In this document: positions 26,602 through 31,727 of the stretch, in pieces
Layout: each line of letters opens with the position of its first letter
Position numbering within the stretch: position 1 is the first letter of the stretch
From: Pseudobacteriovorax antillogorgiicola
GTDB lineage: Bacteria > Bdellovibrionota_B > Oligoflexia > Oligoflexales > RGVZ01
Assembly (NCBI GenBank): GCA_945897695.1
Contig: CAMDGW010000002.1
Span: 1 to 31,727, forward strand
Direction: 5' to 3'
DNA: 31,727 bases
The notes under the pieces: model-generated
What the model saw: the letters and a program-made list of their open reading frames with translations, nothing else
Databases searched by the model: none
What the model was told of the DNA's origin: nothing
Made by a program: the position numbers and the translations under genes

Positions 26602-26982
26602 TTACTTGAGTTCGACTTTGCCGCCAGCAGTCTCAAGAGCTTTCTTGATTTTCTCTGCTTCTTCTTTGCTCGCACCTTCTTTAACGGTCTTAGGAGCGCC
26701 TTCGACGAGGTCTTTAGCTTCTTTTAGGCCGAGTCCAGTGATAGCACGTACTTCTTTGATAACGTTAATCTTGTTCGCGCCGCCATCCTTAAGGATAACT
26801 GTGAACTCAGTTTGCTCTTCAGCTGCTGGAGCAGCGGCTGCGCCTGCGCCTGGAGCTGCGAATGCTACTGGAGCAGCAGCGCTAACGCCAAACTTAGTTT
26901 CGAGTTCCTTAACGAGTTCAGAAGCTTCGAGAAGTGTCATGTTCTCAAGGAATTGTACGACTTGTTCTTTAGTAACTGACAT
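26602..26982 (-). CDS. rplL: 50S ribosomal protein L7/L12
   Basis: 126 residues, the multicopy stalk protein that recruits translation GTPases such as the EF-G and EF-Tu encoded nearby. The N-terminal dimerisation helix pair (about 1-33, VVQFLENMTLLEASELVKEL) is followed by a flexible Ala/Pro/Gly-rich hinge (about 34-52, AAPGAGAAAAPAAEEQ). The globular C-terminal domain contains KINVIKEVRAITGLGLKEAK and ends GGKVELK. GGGAGGA precedes ATG 26982. It follows rplJ by 54 bases; four to six copies per ribosome imply stronger translation than its neighbours. Confidence 0.98.
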   Translation of the reverse strand: MSVTKEQVVQFLENMTLLEASELVKELETKFGVSAAAPVAFAAPGAGAAAAPAAEEQTEFTVILKDGGANKINVIKEVRAITGLGLKEAKDLVEGAPKTVKEGASKEEAEKIKKALETAGGKVELK

Positions 26983-27036
26983 GGTGTCCTCCCATTTGGT
27001 TCTCGGACTGCTTGATCACAGCCCAAAAAATTGTTG

Positions 27037-27564
27037 TTAGTTTTTCTTTTCTTTAATTGCATTAATAACTTGAACGAGATTTCTAGGCACACCGTTGAGA
27101 ACTCCAAGGAGTCCGCGATGCGGAGAAACCAACAGTCCCACGATCTGTCCCAGGAGAACTTCCTTGCTTGGAAGTGAGGCGATTACCTTCACATCTTTGG
27201 CCGAAAGCTTCCTCGAATCCATTACGCCAGCGGTGATTTTGAAAAGTTCATTGCTCTTTTCAAATTCAGCCAGAGCTTTGGCGCCGGCTGCCGCATCACC
27301 ATACAGGAACGCGATCCCGACTGGGCCCTTCAGGCTGTCAGCGAGCGCCTTTGCGTCCTGAGCCTTGCCTTCGACGGCCTTTTTAGCAACGCGGTTCTTC
27401 ACAATACGGAACTCGCCATTGACCTTTTTCAGAGCTTTACGAAGCTCGGTCAGGCTTGCCACCGTCAAACCACGGTACTCAGCCAATACGGCTGCGTTTG
27501 CCTTTTCAAAACGGCCCTCAGCGACTTCGCGGAGTGCCTCTTTACCTTTACGATCCATTGCCAT
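27037..27564 (-). CDS. rplJ: 50S ribosomal protein L10
   Basis: 175 residues. L10 anchors the L7/L12 dimers to 23S rRNA at the GTPase centre. Family features are AVLAEYRGLTVASLTELRKA, then GEFRIVKNRVAKKAVEG, PVGIAFLYGD and the C-terminal helix that binds L7/L12. The N terminus MAMDRKGKEAL has two candidate ATGs two codons apart; AGAGAGGG upstream suits the first. The spacer from rplA is only 40 bases, too short for the long L10-binding leader known from E. coli, so autoregulation by L10-L12 may work differently or be absent. Confidence 0.97.
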   Translation of the reverse strand: MAMDRKGKEALREVAEGRFEKANAAVLAEYRGLTVASLTELRKALKKVNGEFRIVKNRVAKKAVEGKAQDAKALADSLKGPVGIAFLYGDAAAGAKALAEFEKSNELFKITAGVMDSRKLSAKDVKVIASLPSKEVLLGQIVGLLVSPHRGLLGVLNGVPRNLVQVINAIKEKKN

Positions 27565-27604
27565 TGCTTTACCCTCTCTGTTTATCAGCTACTGTTGCGA
27601 TGGC

Positions 27605-28297
27605 TTACGCTCTGAATGGTGCCGGGTCAACTTTGACACCAGGACCCATCGTCGCAGACATGCTGATTTTCTTAAGATAGGTACCCTTAGCGGACGCAGG
27701 CTTAGCACGAGCGATTGCTTCAAGCACCGCACGAGCATTGTCAGTAAGTTTCTCAGCCGCAAAGCTGGCCTTACCAACGGGCGCATGAACAATACCGGCC
27801 TTATCAACACGGTACTCCACACGACCTGCCTTAAGTTCGTTAATTGCCTTAACAACGTCCATCGTCACAGTACCGAGTTTTGGGTTCGGCATGAGACCAC
27901 GGGGGCCAAGAACACGACCTAGTTTACCGACAACACCCATCATATCTGGGGTTGCGATGACTTGGTCAAAGTCCAGCCATCCGCCGCTAATGCGGTTACC
28001 AAGGTCGTCACCACCCACCGCTTCTACGCCAGCATTCTGAGCCGCTTGAGCTGCTTCGCCTTTAGCGAATACAACAATGCGGACAGTCTTACCGAGGCCA
28101 TGAGGTAAAGCCACTGCGCCGCGGACGTTTTGGTCCGCCTGGCGTGGATCTACTCCCAAGTTGACAGCAAGATCAACTGTCGCGTCGAATTTGGTGTAGC
28201 AAGTTTCCTTGACTAGCTTGGTCGCTTCGTCAAGCAGATAGGTTTTTTCCCGATCCACTTTGGCGATAGCGGCCTTGTACTTTTTGCCACGAGCCAT
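27605..28297 (-). CDS. rplA: 50S ribosomal protein L1
   Basis: 230 residues, close to the usual length of about 230. L1 forms the mobile stalk that helps release deacylated tRNA from the exit site and, in many bacteria, represses its own operon. Signatures are MARGKKYKAA at the start, LGVDPRQADQNVRGAVALPH, GRVLGPRGLMPNPKLGTV and MGPGVKVDP near the end. I start at ATG 28297 because GGAG lies about 9 bases upstream and the protein then begins as family members do; an in-frame ATG at 28318 would add seven unrelated residues. It is separated from rplK by 86 bases with a hairpin. Confidence 0.97.
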   Translation of the reverse strand: MARGKKYKAAIAKVDREKTYLLDEATKLVKETCYTKFDATVDLAVNLGVDPRQADQNVRGAVALPHGLGKTVRIVVFAKGEAAQAAQNAGVEAVGGDDLGNRISGGWLDFDQVIATPDMMGVVGKLGRVLGPRGLMPNPKLGTVTMDVVKAINELKAGRVEYRVDKAGIVHAPVGKASFAAEKLTDNARAVLEAIARAKPASAKGTYLKKISMSATMGPGVKVDPAPFRA

Positions 28298-28352
28298 TTC
28301 AATATCTCCGTAGTACAATCGAGCACTTAACGCGCTCTCCTACATTGCCCAC

Positions 28353-28373
28353 CTCTAACCACCATGGTTAGAG
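28353..28373 (-). promoter_or_regulatory. perfect 8-bp hairpin between rplK and rplA
   Basis: CTCTAACC (28353-28360) pairs with GGTTAGAG (28366-28373) around a 5-nt loop, starting about 10 bases after the rplK stop codon in the transcript. No T-run follows. It may protect or process the mRNA, or separate ribosomes of the two genes. It is not obviously an L1-binding site. Confidence 0.4.
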
Positions 28374-28383
28374 TAGAACAAAC

Positions 28384-28806
28384 TTACTTAACCTCAAGAC
28401 CCATAGAACGGGCGGAACCCGCAATGATTTTCGCCGCTTGGTCGATATCATATGCGTTGAGGTCTTCCATTTTCATCTTCGCGACTTCCTTAACTTGCGC
28501 CATGGTGACGCTACCGCAGGTAGCCTTACCAGGAGTCTGCGAACCAGATTCGATTTTTGCAATCTTCTTCAGAAGACTGGTCGCTGGAGGCGACTTTGTC
28601 AGGAAGGAGAAAGATTTATCAGCATAGACAGTGATGATTGTTGGGAGAATATCACCAGCTTGCTTTTGAGTTTTTGCATTGAACTCTTTGCAAAATGCCA
28701 TGATGTTAACACCGCGCTGACCTAGGGCTGGACCAATCGGTGGCGATGGGTTTGCCTTGCCAGCAGGGATCTGCAACTTAATGAAACCAACTACTTTTTT
28801 AGCCAT
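28384..28806 (-). CDS. rplK: 50S ribosomal protein L11
   Basis: 140 residues. L11 binds the GTPase-associated region of 23S rRNA and is needed for RelA sensing of uncharged tRNA. The proline-rich N-terminal switch, PAGKANPSPPIGPALGQRGV, is intact, followed by NIMAFCKEFNAKT, and the RNA-binding C-terminal domain ends GSARSMGLEVK. It is a target for PrmA trimethylation in other bacteria. AAGGA precedes ATG 28806. A near-consensus promoter about 77 bases upstream makes it the first gene of an rplKAJL unit, although read-through from nusG is also possible. Confidence 0.98.
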   Translation of the reverse strand: MAKKVVGFIKLQIPAGKANPSPPIGPALGQRGVNIMAFCKEFNAKTQKQAGDILPTIITVYADKSFSFLTKSPPATSLLKKIAKIESGSQTPGKATCGSVTMAQVKEVAKMKMEDLNAYDIDQAAKIIAGSARSMGLEVK

Positions 28807-28882
28807 GTTCGAATCCTTTTGCTCAGACGTCTGTCGCTCTATAACTTGGAGCAGCTCAAGCTTTAAAAAAACGAGAGTGCCG

Positions 28883-28911
28883 TCTATATGTAAAAACAGT
28901 CAACATGTCAA
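28883..28911 (-). promoter_or_regulatory. sigma-70 promoter of the rplKAJL-rpoBC unit
   Basis: On the minus strand a perfect -35 TTGACA (28911-28906) and a -10 TATAGA (28888-28883) are separated by exactly 17 bases. Transcription should begin near 28876, leaving a leader of about 70 nt before rplK. That leader contains a short imperfect hairpin (CTTG...CAAG) and is where an L1 autoregulatory site would be expected. Confidence 0.75.
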
Positions 28912-28967
28912 GCCAGCTTTTTTGTGTGTCGTAAAGTCTACACACTGCCGCCTTGCCAAGAACTAAA

Positions 28968-29531
28968 TTAGCCAATTTTCTCCACTTGTCCGTAGTCAAG
29001 TTCCACCGGTGTCTCACGGCCAAAGATACTTACCAAGATGCGAAGCTTCATCTTGTCTGCACGAACTTCATCGATAATCCCATCAAAGTTAGTGAATGGA
29101 CCATCCTTCACTTTGACGTTCTCACCCTTACGGAAATTGACTTCTGCACGAACTTGCTGCTTTTGAGCCTCGACCGCCTCAGGGGAAGTCAGGCGCAACA
29201 CCTCAGCATCAGTGATCGGCCGCGGTGGACGACGAGAGTCACCGCCAACAAACCCCGTGATTTTTGGAGTGTTACGCACGAGTGCACCGGTTTCATCAGA
29301 AAAGTCCATTTCGACCAGGATGTAACCCGGGAAAGACGTTTTCTCCACACGCTTCTTTTTGCCGCTTTTCAGCAGGGTCTCAGTTGCTGTACGTGGAACA
29401 AATATCTGACCGAATTTGCCCTCCATGCCCTGAGACTTAATACGCTCTAAAAGACCGTGACGGGCCTTCTCTTCAGAGCCAGTGTGCGTATGAACCACGT
29501 ACCATTTTTTGCTAGATGATAAAGTTTCCAC
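28968..29531 (-). CDS. nusG: transcription antitermination/elongation factor NusG
   Basis: 187 residues from GTG 29531. NusG binds RNA polymerase beta', suppresses pausing and links polymerase to the ribosome or Rho. The NGN domain opens KKWYVVHTHTGSEEKARHGL and includes SFPGYILVEMDFSDE and TPKITGFVGG. The C-terminal KOW domain carries GENVKVKDGPFTNFDGIIDE and ends ETPVELDYGQVEKIG. I prefer the GTG at 29531 because GGAGAG lies about 8 bases upstream; a GTG at 29552 would give 194 residues but has no ribosome binding site. It follows secE closely, as in most bacteria. The length matches the usual NusG, with no inserted domain. Confidence 0.96.
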   Translation of the reverse strand: METLSSSKKWYVVHTHTGSEEKARHGLLERIKSQGMEGKFGQIFVPRTATETLLKSGKKKRVEKTSFPGYILVEMDFSDETGALVRNTPKITGFVGGDSRRPPRPITDAEVLRLTSPEAVEAQKQQVRAEVNFRKGENVKVKDGPFTNFDGIIDEVRADKMKLRILVSIFGRETPVELDYGQVEKIG

Positions 29532-29558
29532 GAGGGTCTCTCCAATAGTCACAAGCGA

Positions 29559-29939
29559 TTAAGCCAGCAACAATTTCAAAATCTTGGCCCAAGCCATATC
29601 GAAAACAGTCAATATTACCGAAAAGATTGCCACGACAACGCAGACAATCATTGTAAGCTTCTTAGTGTGTTCCCAGTCCGGCCATTGAACCTTACGCAGC
29701 TCACTCACCGAAGCCTGAAAATATTCATGACGCGCAGAATCTCTGACAAGCAACCAAATTGCTAAAACGCCTAAGAGAACAGCGACCACGACACTGCCAA
29801 CGTTGTAGCCTGCCTCATAACGCTCCAGCCATCCAGCTTTGAGGCCTACGAACATCAGCATTTTCCAAAAAACAAAACCCGCCAAACAAGCCCAAACGGC
29901 ATAGACGGTTCTCAGCCATGTAGCATCATCTTTTTGCAT
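29559..29939 (-). CDS. secE: preprotein translocase subunit SecE
   Basis: 126 residues of the SecYEG protein-export channel in the inner membrane. Three membrane segments are visible (about 12-32, 46-65 and 95-117), the E. coli-type arrangement rather than the single-span form common elsewhere. The conserved cytoplasmic amphipathic stretch SELRKVQWPDWEHTKK (about 79-94) that contacts SecY precedes the last segment. It starts 37 bases after tRNA-Trp and is followed closely by nusG. No independent promoter is evident between tRNA-Trp and secE, so tRNA and mRNA probably share a transcript. Confidence 0.95.
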   Translation of the reverse strand: MQKDDATWLRTVYAVWACLAGFVFWKMLMFVGLKAGWLERYEAGYNVGSVVVAVLLGVLAIWLLVRDSARHEYFQASVSELRKVQWPDWEHTKKLTMIVCVVVAIFSVILTVFDMAWAKILKLLLA

Positions 29940-29976
29940 AGTTCACCCAAATTCCAAAGACACTCTTTAAGAGAAT

Positions 29977-30052
29977 TGGCAGGCGAGGAGGGACTCGAAC
30001 CCACAACAAACGGATTTGGAATCCGCCGCTCTACCATTGGAGCTACTCGCCT
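29977..30052 (-). tRNA. tRNA-Trp(CCA)
   Basis: A complete cloverleaf on the minus strand. Acceptor AGGCGAG pairs with CTCGCCT. The D arm contains AGCTCCAATGGTAGAGC. The anticodon loop TTCCAAA gives anticodon CCA for UGG. The T arm contains GGGTTCGAGTCCC. The discriminator is G and the CCA is encoded (29979-29977). It lies between tuf and secE, the arrangement known from other proteobacteria. Its 5' end is only about 14 bases past the tuf terminator T-run, with no room for a promoter. Confidence 0.97.
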
Positions 30053-30066
30053 GGAGTTAGACACGA

Positions 30067-30094
30067 TAAAAAGTGGCCCCTTTCGGGGCCACTT
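30067..30094 (-). terminator. intrinsic terminator after tuf
   Basis: In the minus-strand transcript AAGTGGCCCC and GGGGCCACTT form a perfect 10-bp stem with a GAAA tetraloop, followed directly by a T-run. It begins about 18 bases after the tuf stop codon. It is one of the clearest terminators in the window, yet it sits just before tRNA-Trp. Confidence 0.85.
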
Positions 30095-30112
30095 CAAGAA
30101 ACTTAGAGCCGA

Positions 30113-31306
30113 TCAGTCAAGAATGTCAGCTACAACGCCGGCGCCAACGGTACGACCACCTTCGCGAATCGCGAAGCGAAGTTGCTTGTCCATAGCAATC
30201 GGAGTGATGAGCTCAACTTCCATAGCGATGTTGTCGCCTGGCATAACCATCTCAACATTGTCTGGCAACTTGATAGAGCCAGTCACGTCTGTTGTGCGGA
30301 AGTAGAATTGAGGACGGTATCCTTTGAAGAATGGAGTATGACGTCCGCCTTCTTCTTTCGTAAGGATGTAAACCTCAGCTTTGAATTTCTTGTGTGGCTT
30401 GATAGAGCCTGGCTTAGCAAGAACCTGTCCACGCTGAACATCTTCACGCTTGGTACCACGTAGAAGAATACCGCAGTTGTCACCAGCGCGGCCTTCGTCG
30501 AGGAGCTTACGGAACATTTCAACACCAGTACAAATTGTCTTCTGAGTATCACGGATACCAACGATTTCCATTTCATCGCCAGTTCTGATGATACCGCGCT
30601 CGACACGACCAGTTACCACTGTACCGCGGCCAGAAATCGAGAACACGTCTTCGATTGGCATCAGGAATGGCAAATCAACTGGACGCTCTGGAAGAGGAAT
30701 GTAGCTATCGCATGCAGCGATCAATTCACAAATCTTCTTGCCCCACTCCCCGTTTGGATCTTGGGACTCAAGAGCTTTCAATGCGGACCCACGGATCACT
30801 GGAGTATCGTCACCAGGGAACTTGTAGGTGTTGAGAAGTTCGCGAACTTCCATCTCGACGAGATCAAGAAGCTCAGCGTCATCAACCATGTCACACTTGT
30901 TCATAAACACAACAATCTTAGGCACGCCTACTTGGCGAGAAAGAAGGATGTGCTCACGAGTTTGTGGCATTGGTCCGTCAGAAGCAGAAACAACGAGAAT
31001 CGCGCCGTCCATCTGAGCGGCACCAGTAATCATGTTCTTAACGTAGTCAGCGTGACCTGGGCAGTCAACGTGAGCATAGTGACGATTATCAGACTCGTAC
31101 TCTACGTGTGTTGTGGAGATCGTAATACCACGTGCTTTTTCTTCCGGTGACTTGTCGATTTGGTCATACGCCAATCCTTGTCCACCGAACTTCTTTGCCA
31201 TGATGAATGTGATCGCAGCAGTTAGTGTTGTCTTACCGTGGTCAACGTGGCCAATTGTACCGATGTTAACGTGTGGTTTCTTCCGCTCAAACTTCTCTTT
31301 TGCCAT
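30113..31306 (-). CDS. tuf: translation elongation factor Tu
   Basis: 397 residues, full length. EF-Tu carries aminoacyl-tRNA to the ribosome as a GTP complex. GTPase motifs are intact: GHVDHGKTTLT (about 18-28), ARGITIST (switch I), DCPGHADYV and NKCD. The beta-barrel domains contain GRGTVVTGRVERG and the C-terminal ending REGGRTVGAGVV. GGAGGA lies just before ATG 31306. It is preceded by tRNA-Thr and tRNA-Gly with a 178-base gap, fitting the classic tRNA-tuf operon in which the factor is made with the tRNAs it carries. Only one tuf copy is present here, and none follows fusA. Confidence 0.99.
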   Translation of the reverse strand: MAKEKFERKKPHVNIGTIGHVDHGKTTLTAAITFIMAKKFGGQGLAYDQIDKSPEEKARGITISTTHVEYESDNRHYAHVDCPGHADYVKNMITGAAQMDGAILVVSASDGPMPQTREHILLSRQVGVPKIVVFMNKCDMVDDAELLDLVEMEVRELLNTYKFPGDDTPVIRGSALKALESQDPNGEWGKKICELIAACDSYIPLPERPVDLPFLMPIEDVFSISGRGTVVTGRVERGIIRTGDEMEIVGIRDTQKTICTGVEMFRKLLDEGRAGDNCGILLRGTKREDVQRGQVLAKPGSIKPHKKFKAEVYILTKEEGGRHTPFFKGYRPQFYFRTTDVTGSIKLPDNVEMVMPGDNIAMEVELITPIAMDKQLRFAIREGGRTVGAGVVADILD

Positions 31307-31327
31307 TGGCTTCCTCCCGCTGTTGGC

Positions 31328-31348
31328 AGTATAAAAAGCAAAACTATA
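31328..31348 (-). promoter_or_regulatory. candidate -10 elements upstream of tuf
   Basis: TATACT (31333-31328) and TATAGT (31348-31343) occur in an AT-rich stretch 22-42 bases before the tuf start. No convincing -35 is seen for either. If used, the first would give a very short leader that still includes the ribosome binding site. Confidence 0.25.
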
Positions 31349-31448
31349 TTAATAAACAATCTAATCGTTCACCACGCTAAAGCCTTACGAACTTCGGAAT
31401 GGATAGGACGCGAAACACTAACACCGAAACAGCTCAATGTCGAGCCCA

Positions 31449-31463
31449 TCGCCTGTTAGGCGA
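31449..31463 (-). promoter_or_regulatory. small hairpin between tRNA-Thr and tuf
   Basis: TCGCC and GGCGA (31449-31453 and 31459-31463) form a perfect 5-bp stem about 20 bases beyond the tRNA-Thr 3' end. There is no T-run. It may mark an RNA-processing point that separates tRNA from tuf mRNA. Confidence 0.3.
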
Positions 31464-31484
31464 GATCGACAGCAGATGGTAAGG

Positions 31485-31560
31485 TGGAGCCTCGGACGGG
31501 ACTCGAACCCGTGACCTCGTCCTTACCAAGGACGTGATCTACCAACTGAGCTACCGAGGC
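31485..31560 (-). tRNA. tRNA-Thr(GGT)
   Basis: A complete cloverleaf on the minus strand. Acceptor GCCTCGG pairs with CCGAGGC. The D arm contains AGCTCAGTTGGTAGATC. The anticodon stem CGTCC/GGACG holds loop TTGGTAA, anticodon GGT (ACC/ACU codons). The T arm contains GGGTTCGAGTCCC. The discriminator is T and the CCA is encoded (31487-31485). It follows tRNA-Gly by 5 bases. Confidence 0.97.
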
Positions 31561-31565
31561 AGTAT

Positions 31566-31641
31566 TGGAGCGGAAGACGAGGGTCGAACTCGCGACATTT
31601 AGCTTGGAAGGCTAATGCTCTACCAACTGAGCTACTTCCGC
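31566..31641 (-). tRNA. tRNA-Gly(TCC)
   Basis: A complete cloverleaf on the minus strand. Acceptor GCGGAAG pairs with CTTCCGC. The D arm contains AGCTCAGTTGGTAGAGC. The anticodon stem TTAGC/GCTAA encloses loop CTTCCAA, anticodon TCC (GGA/GGG codons). The T arm contains GAGTTCGACCCTC. The discriminator is T and the CCA is encoded (31568-31566). It is part of the tRNA cluster transcribed toward tuf. Confidence 0.97.
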
Positions 31642-31718
31642 TTACCCTTGGATGCTTCCTGCTAAAACACCCAAAAACTGCTGAAACCGGTGTTCGGCTC
31701 TCCGGCAGCCTGACTCGA

Positions 31719-31727
31719 TGGTGGATG
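31719..31727 (-). tRNA. 3' end of a tRNA cut by the window edge, probably tRNA-Tyr (partial)
   Basis: The minus strand at the edge reads CATCCACCA: an acceptor 3' strand, discriminator A and encoded CCA. The identity rests on context: Tyr-Gly-Thr-tuf is the common proteobacterial order. Only nine bases are visible, so this is tentative. Confidence 0.4.

Noticed and set aside
28920..28950. GTGTGT/ACACAC pairing with a nearby T-run between nusG and rplK
   Set aside because: In the transcript the run after the stem is A, not U, so it cannot be an intrinsic terminator for nusG; on the other strand nothing ends there.
28953..29450. 165-codon plus-strand frame antisense to nusG
   Set aside because: Overlaps a certain gene along nearly its whole length and resembles no protein family.
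1..31727. Search for CRISPR repeats, insertion sequences, integrases, toxin-antitoxin pairs and attachment sites at the tRNA genes
   Set aside because: No regularly spaced repeats, transposase or integrase motifs, or duplicated tRNA 3' ends were seen; the tRNA genes are flanked by normal housekeeping genes.

Overview
The window looks like chromosomal housekeeping DNA from a Gram-negative bacterium of moderate G+C. I would place it in or near Bdellovibrionota/Oligoflexia (former Deltaproteobacteria). This rests on the long tRNA-tuf-secE-nusG-rplKAJL-rpoBC-rpsLG-fusA block, and on a lipoprotein with a Gly-rich segment ending in Cys (GNGGGGILC) and a HELIYR motif, a style I associate with that group. 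The assignment is inference; no rRNA gene is present to settle it.

Layout. Positions 1-14770 are a patchwork of short transcription units: a possible gene tail at the left edge, a membrane-anchored AraC-type regulator (-), a decayed glutathione S-transferase fragment (-), acetyl-CoA synthetase (+), a zinc alcohol dehydrogenase (-), a small SAM methyltransferase and an RlmI-like 23S rRNA methyltransferase in tandem (-), an RlmB/TrmH-like 2'-O-methyltransferase (+), tRNA-Val(GAC) with a clear sigma-70 promoter (+), a large uncharacterised lipoprotein (+), a PLP enzyme of the ACC deaminase/D-cysteine desulfhydrase family (+), a three-domain ACP-acyl-AMP ligase-PlsC acyltransferase (-), and an alpha/beta hydrolase (+).

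Positions 14769-31727 are one co-directional block on the minus strand. In transcription order it reads: probable tRNA-Tyr (cut by the window end), tRNA-Gly(TCC), tRNA-Thr(GGT), tuf, tRNA-Trp(CCA), secE, nusG, rplK, rplA, rplJ, rplL, rpoB, rpoC, rpsL, rpsG, fusA. It makes the translation elongation factors, part of the ribosome, the catalytic core of RNA polymerase, NusG (which couples the two machines) and SecE of the translocon. Visible controls are a near-consensus promoter before rplK, a terminator hairpin after tuf, a second one between rpsG and fusA, and a 34-nt hairpin between rplL and rpoB.

Most of the window is conserved core genome. I see no CRISPR array, insertion sequence, prophage or obvious defence system. 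The less ordinary items are the ACP-ligase-acyltransferase fusion, the HELIYR lipoprotein with a possibly leaderless mRNA, a PLP enzyme with altered active-site motifs, and two terminators placed immediately before genes that show no promoter of their own.
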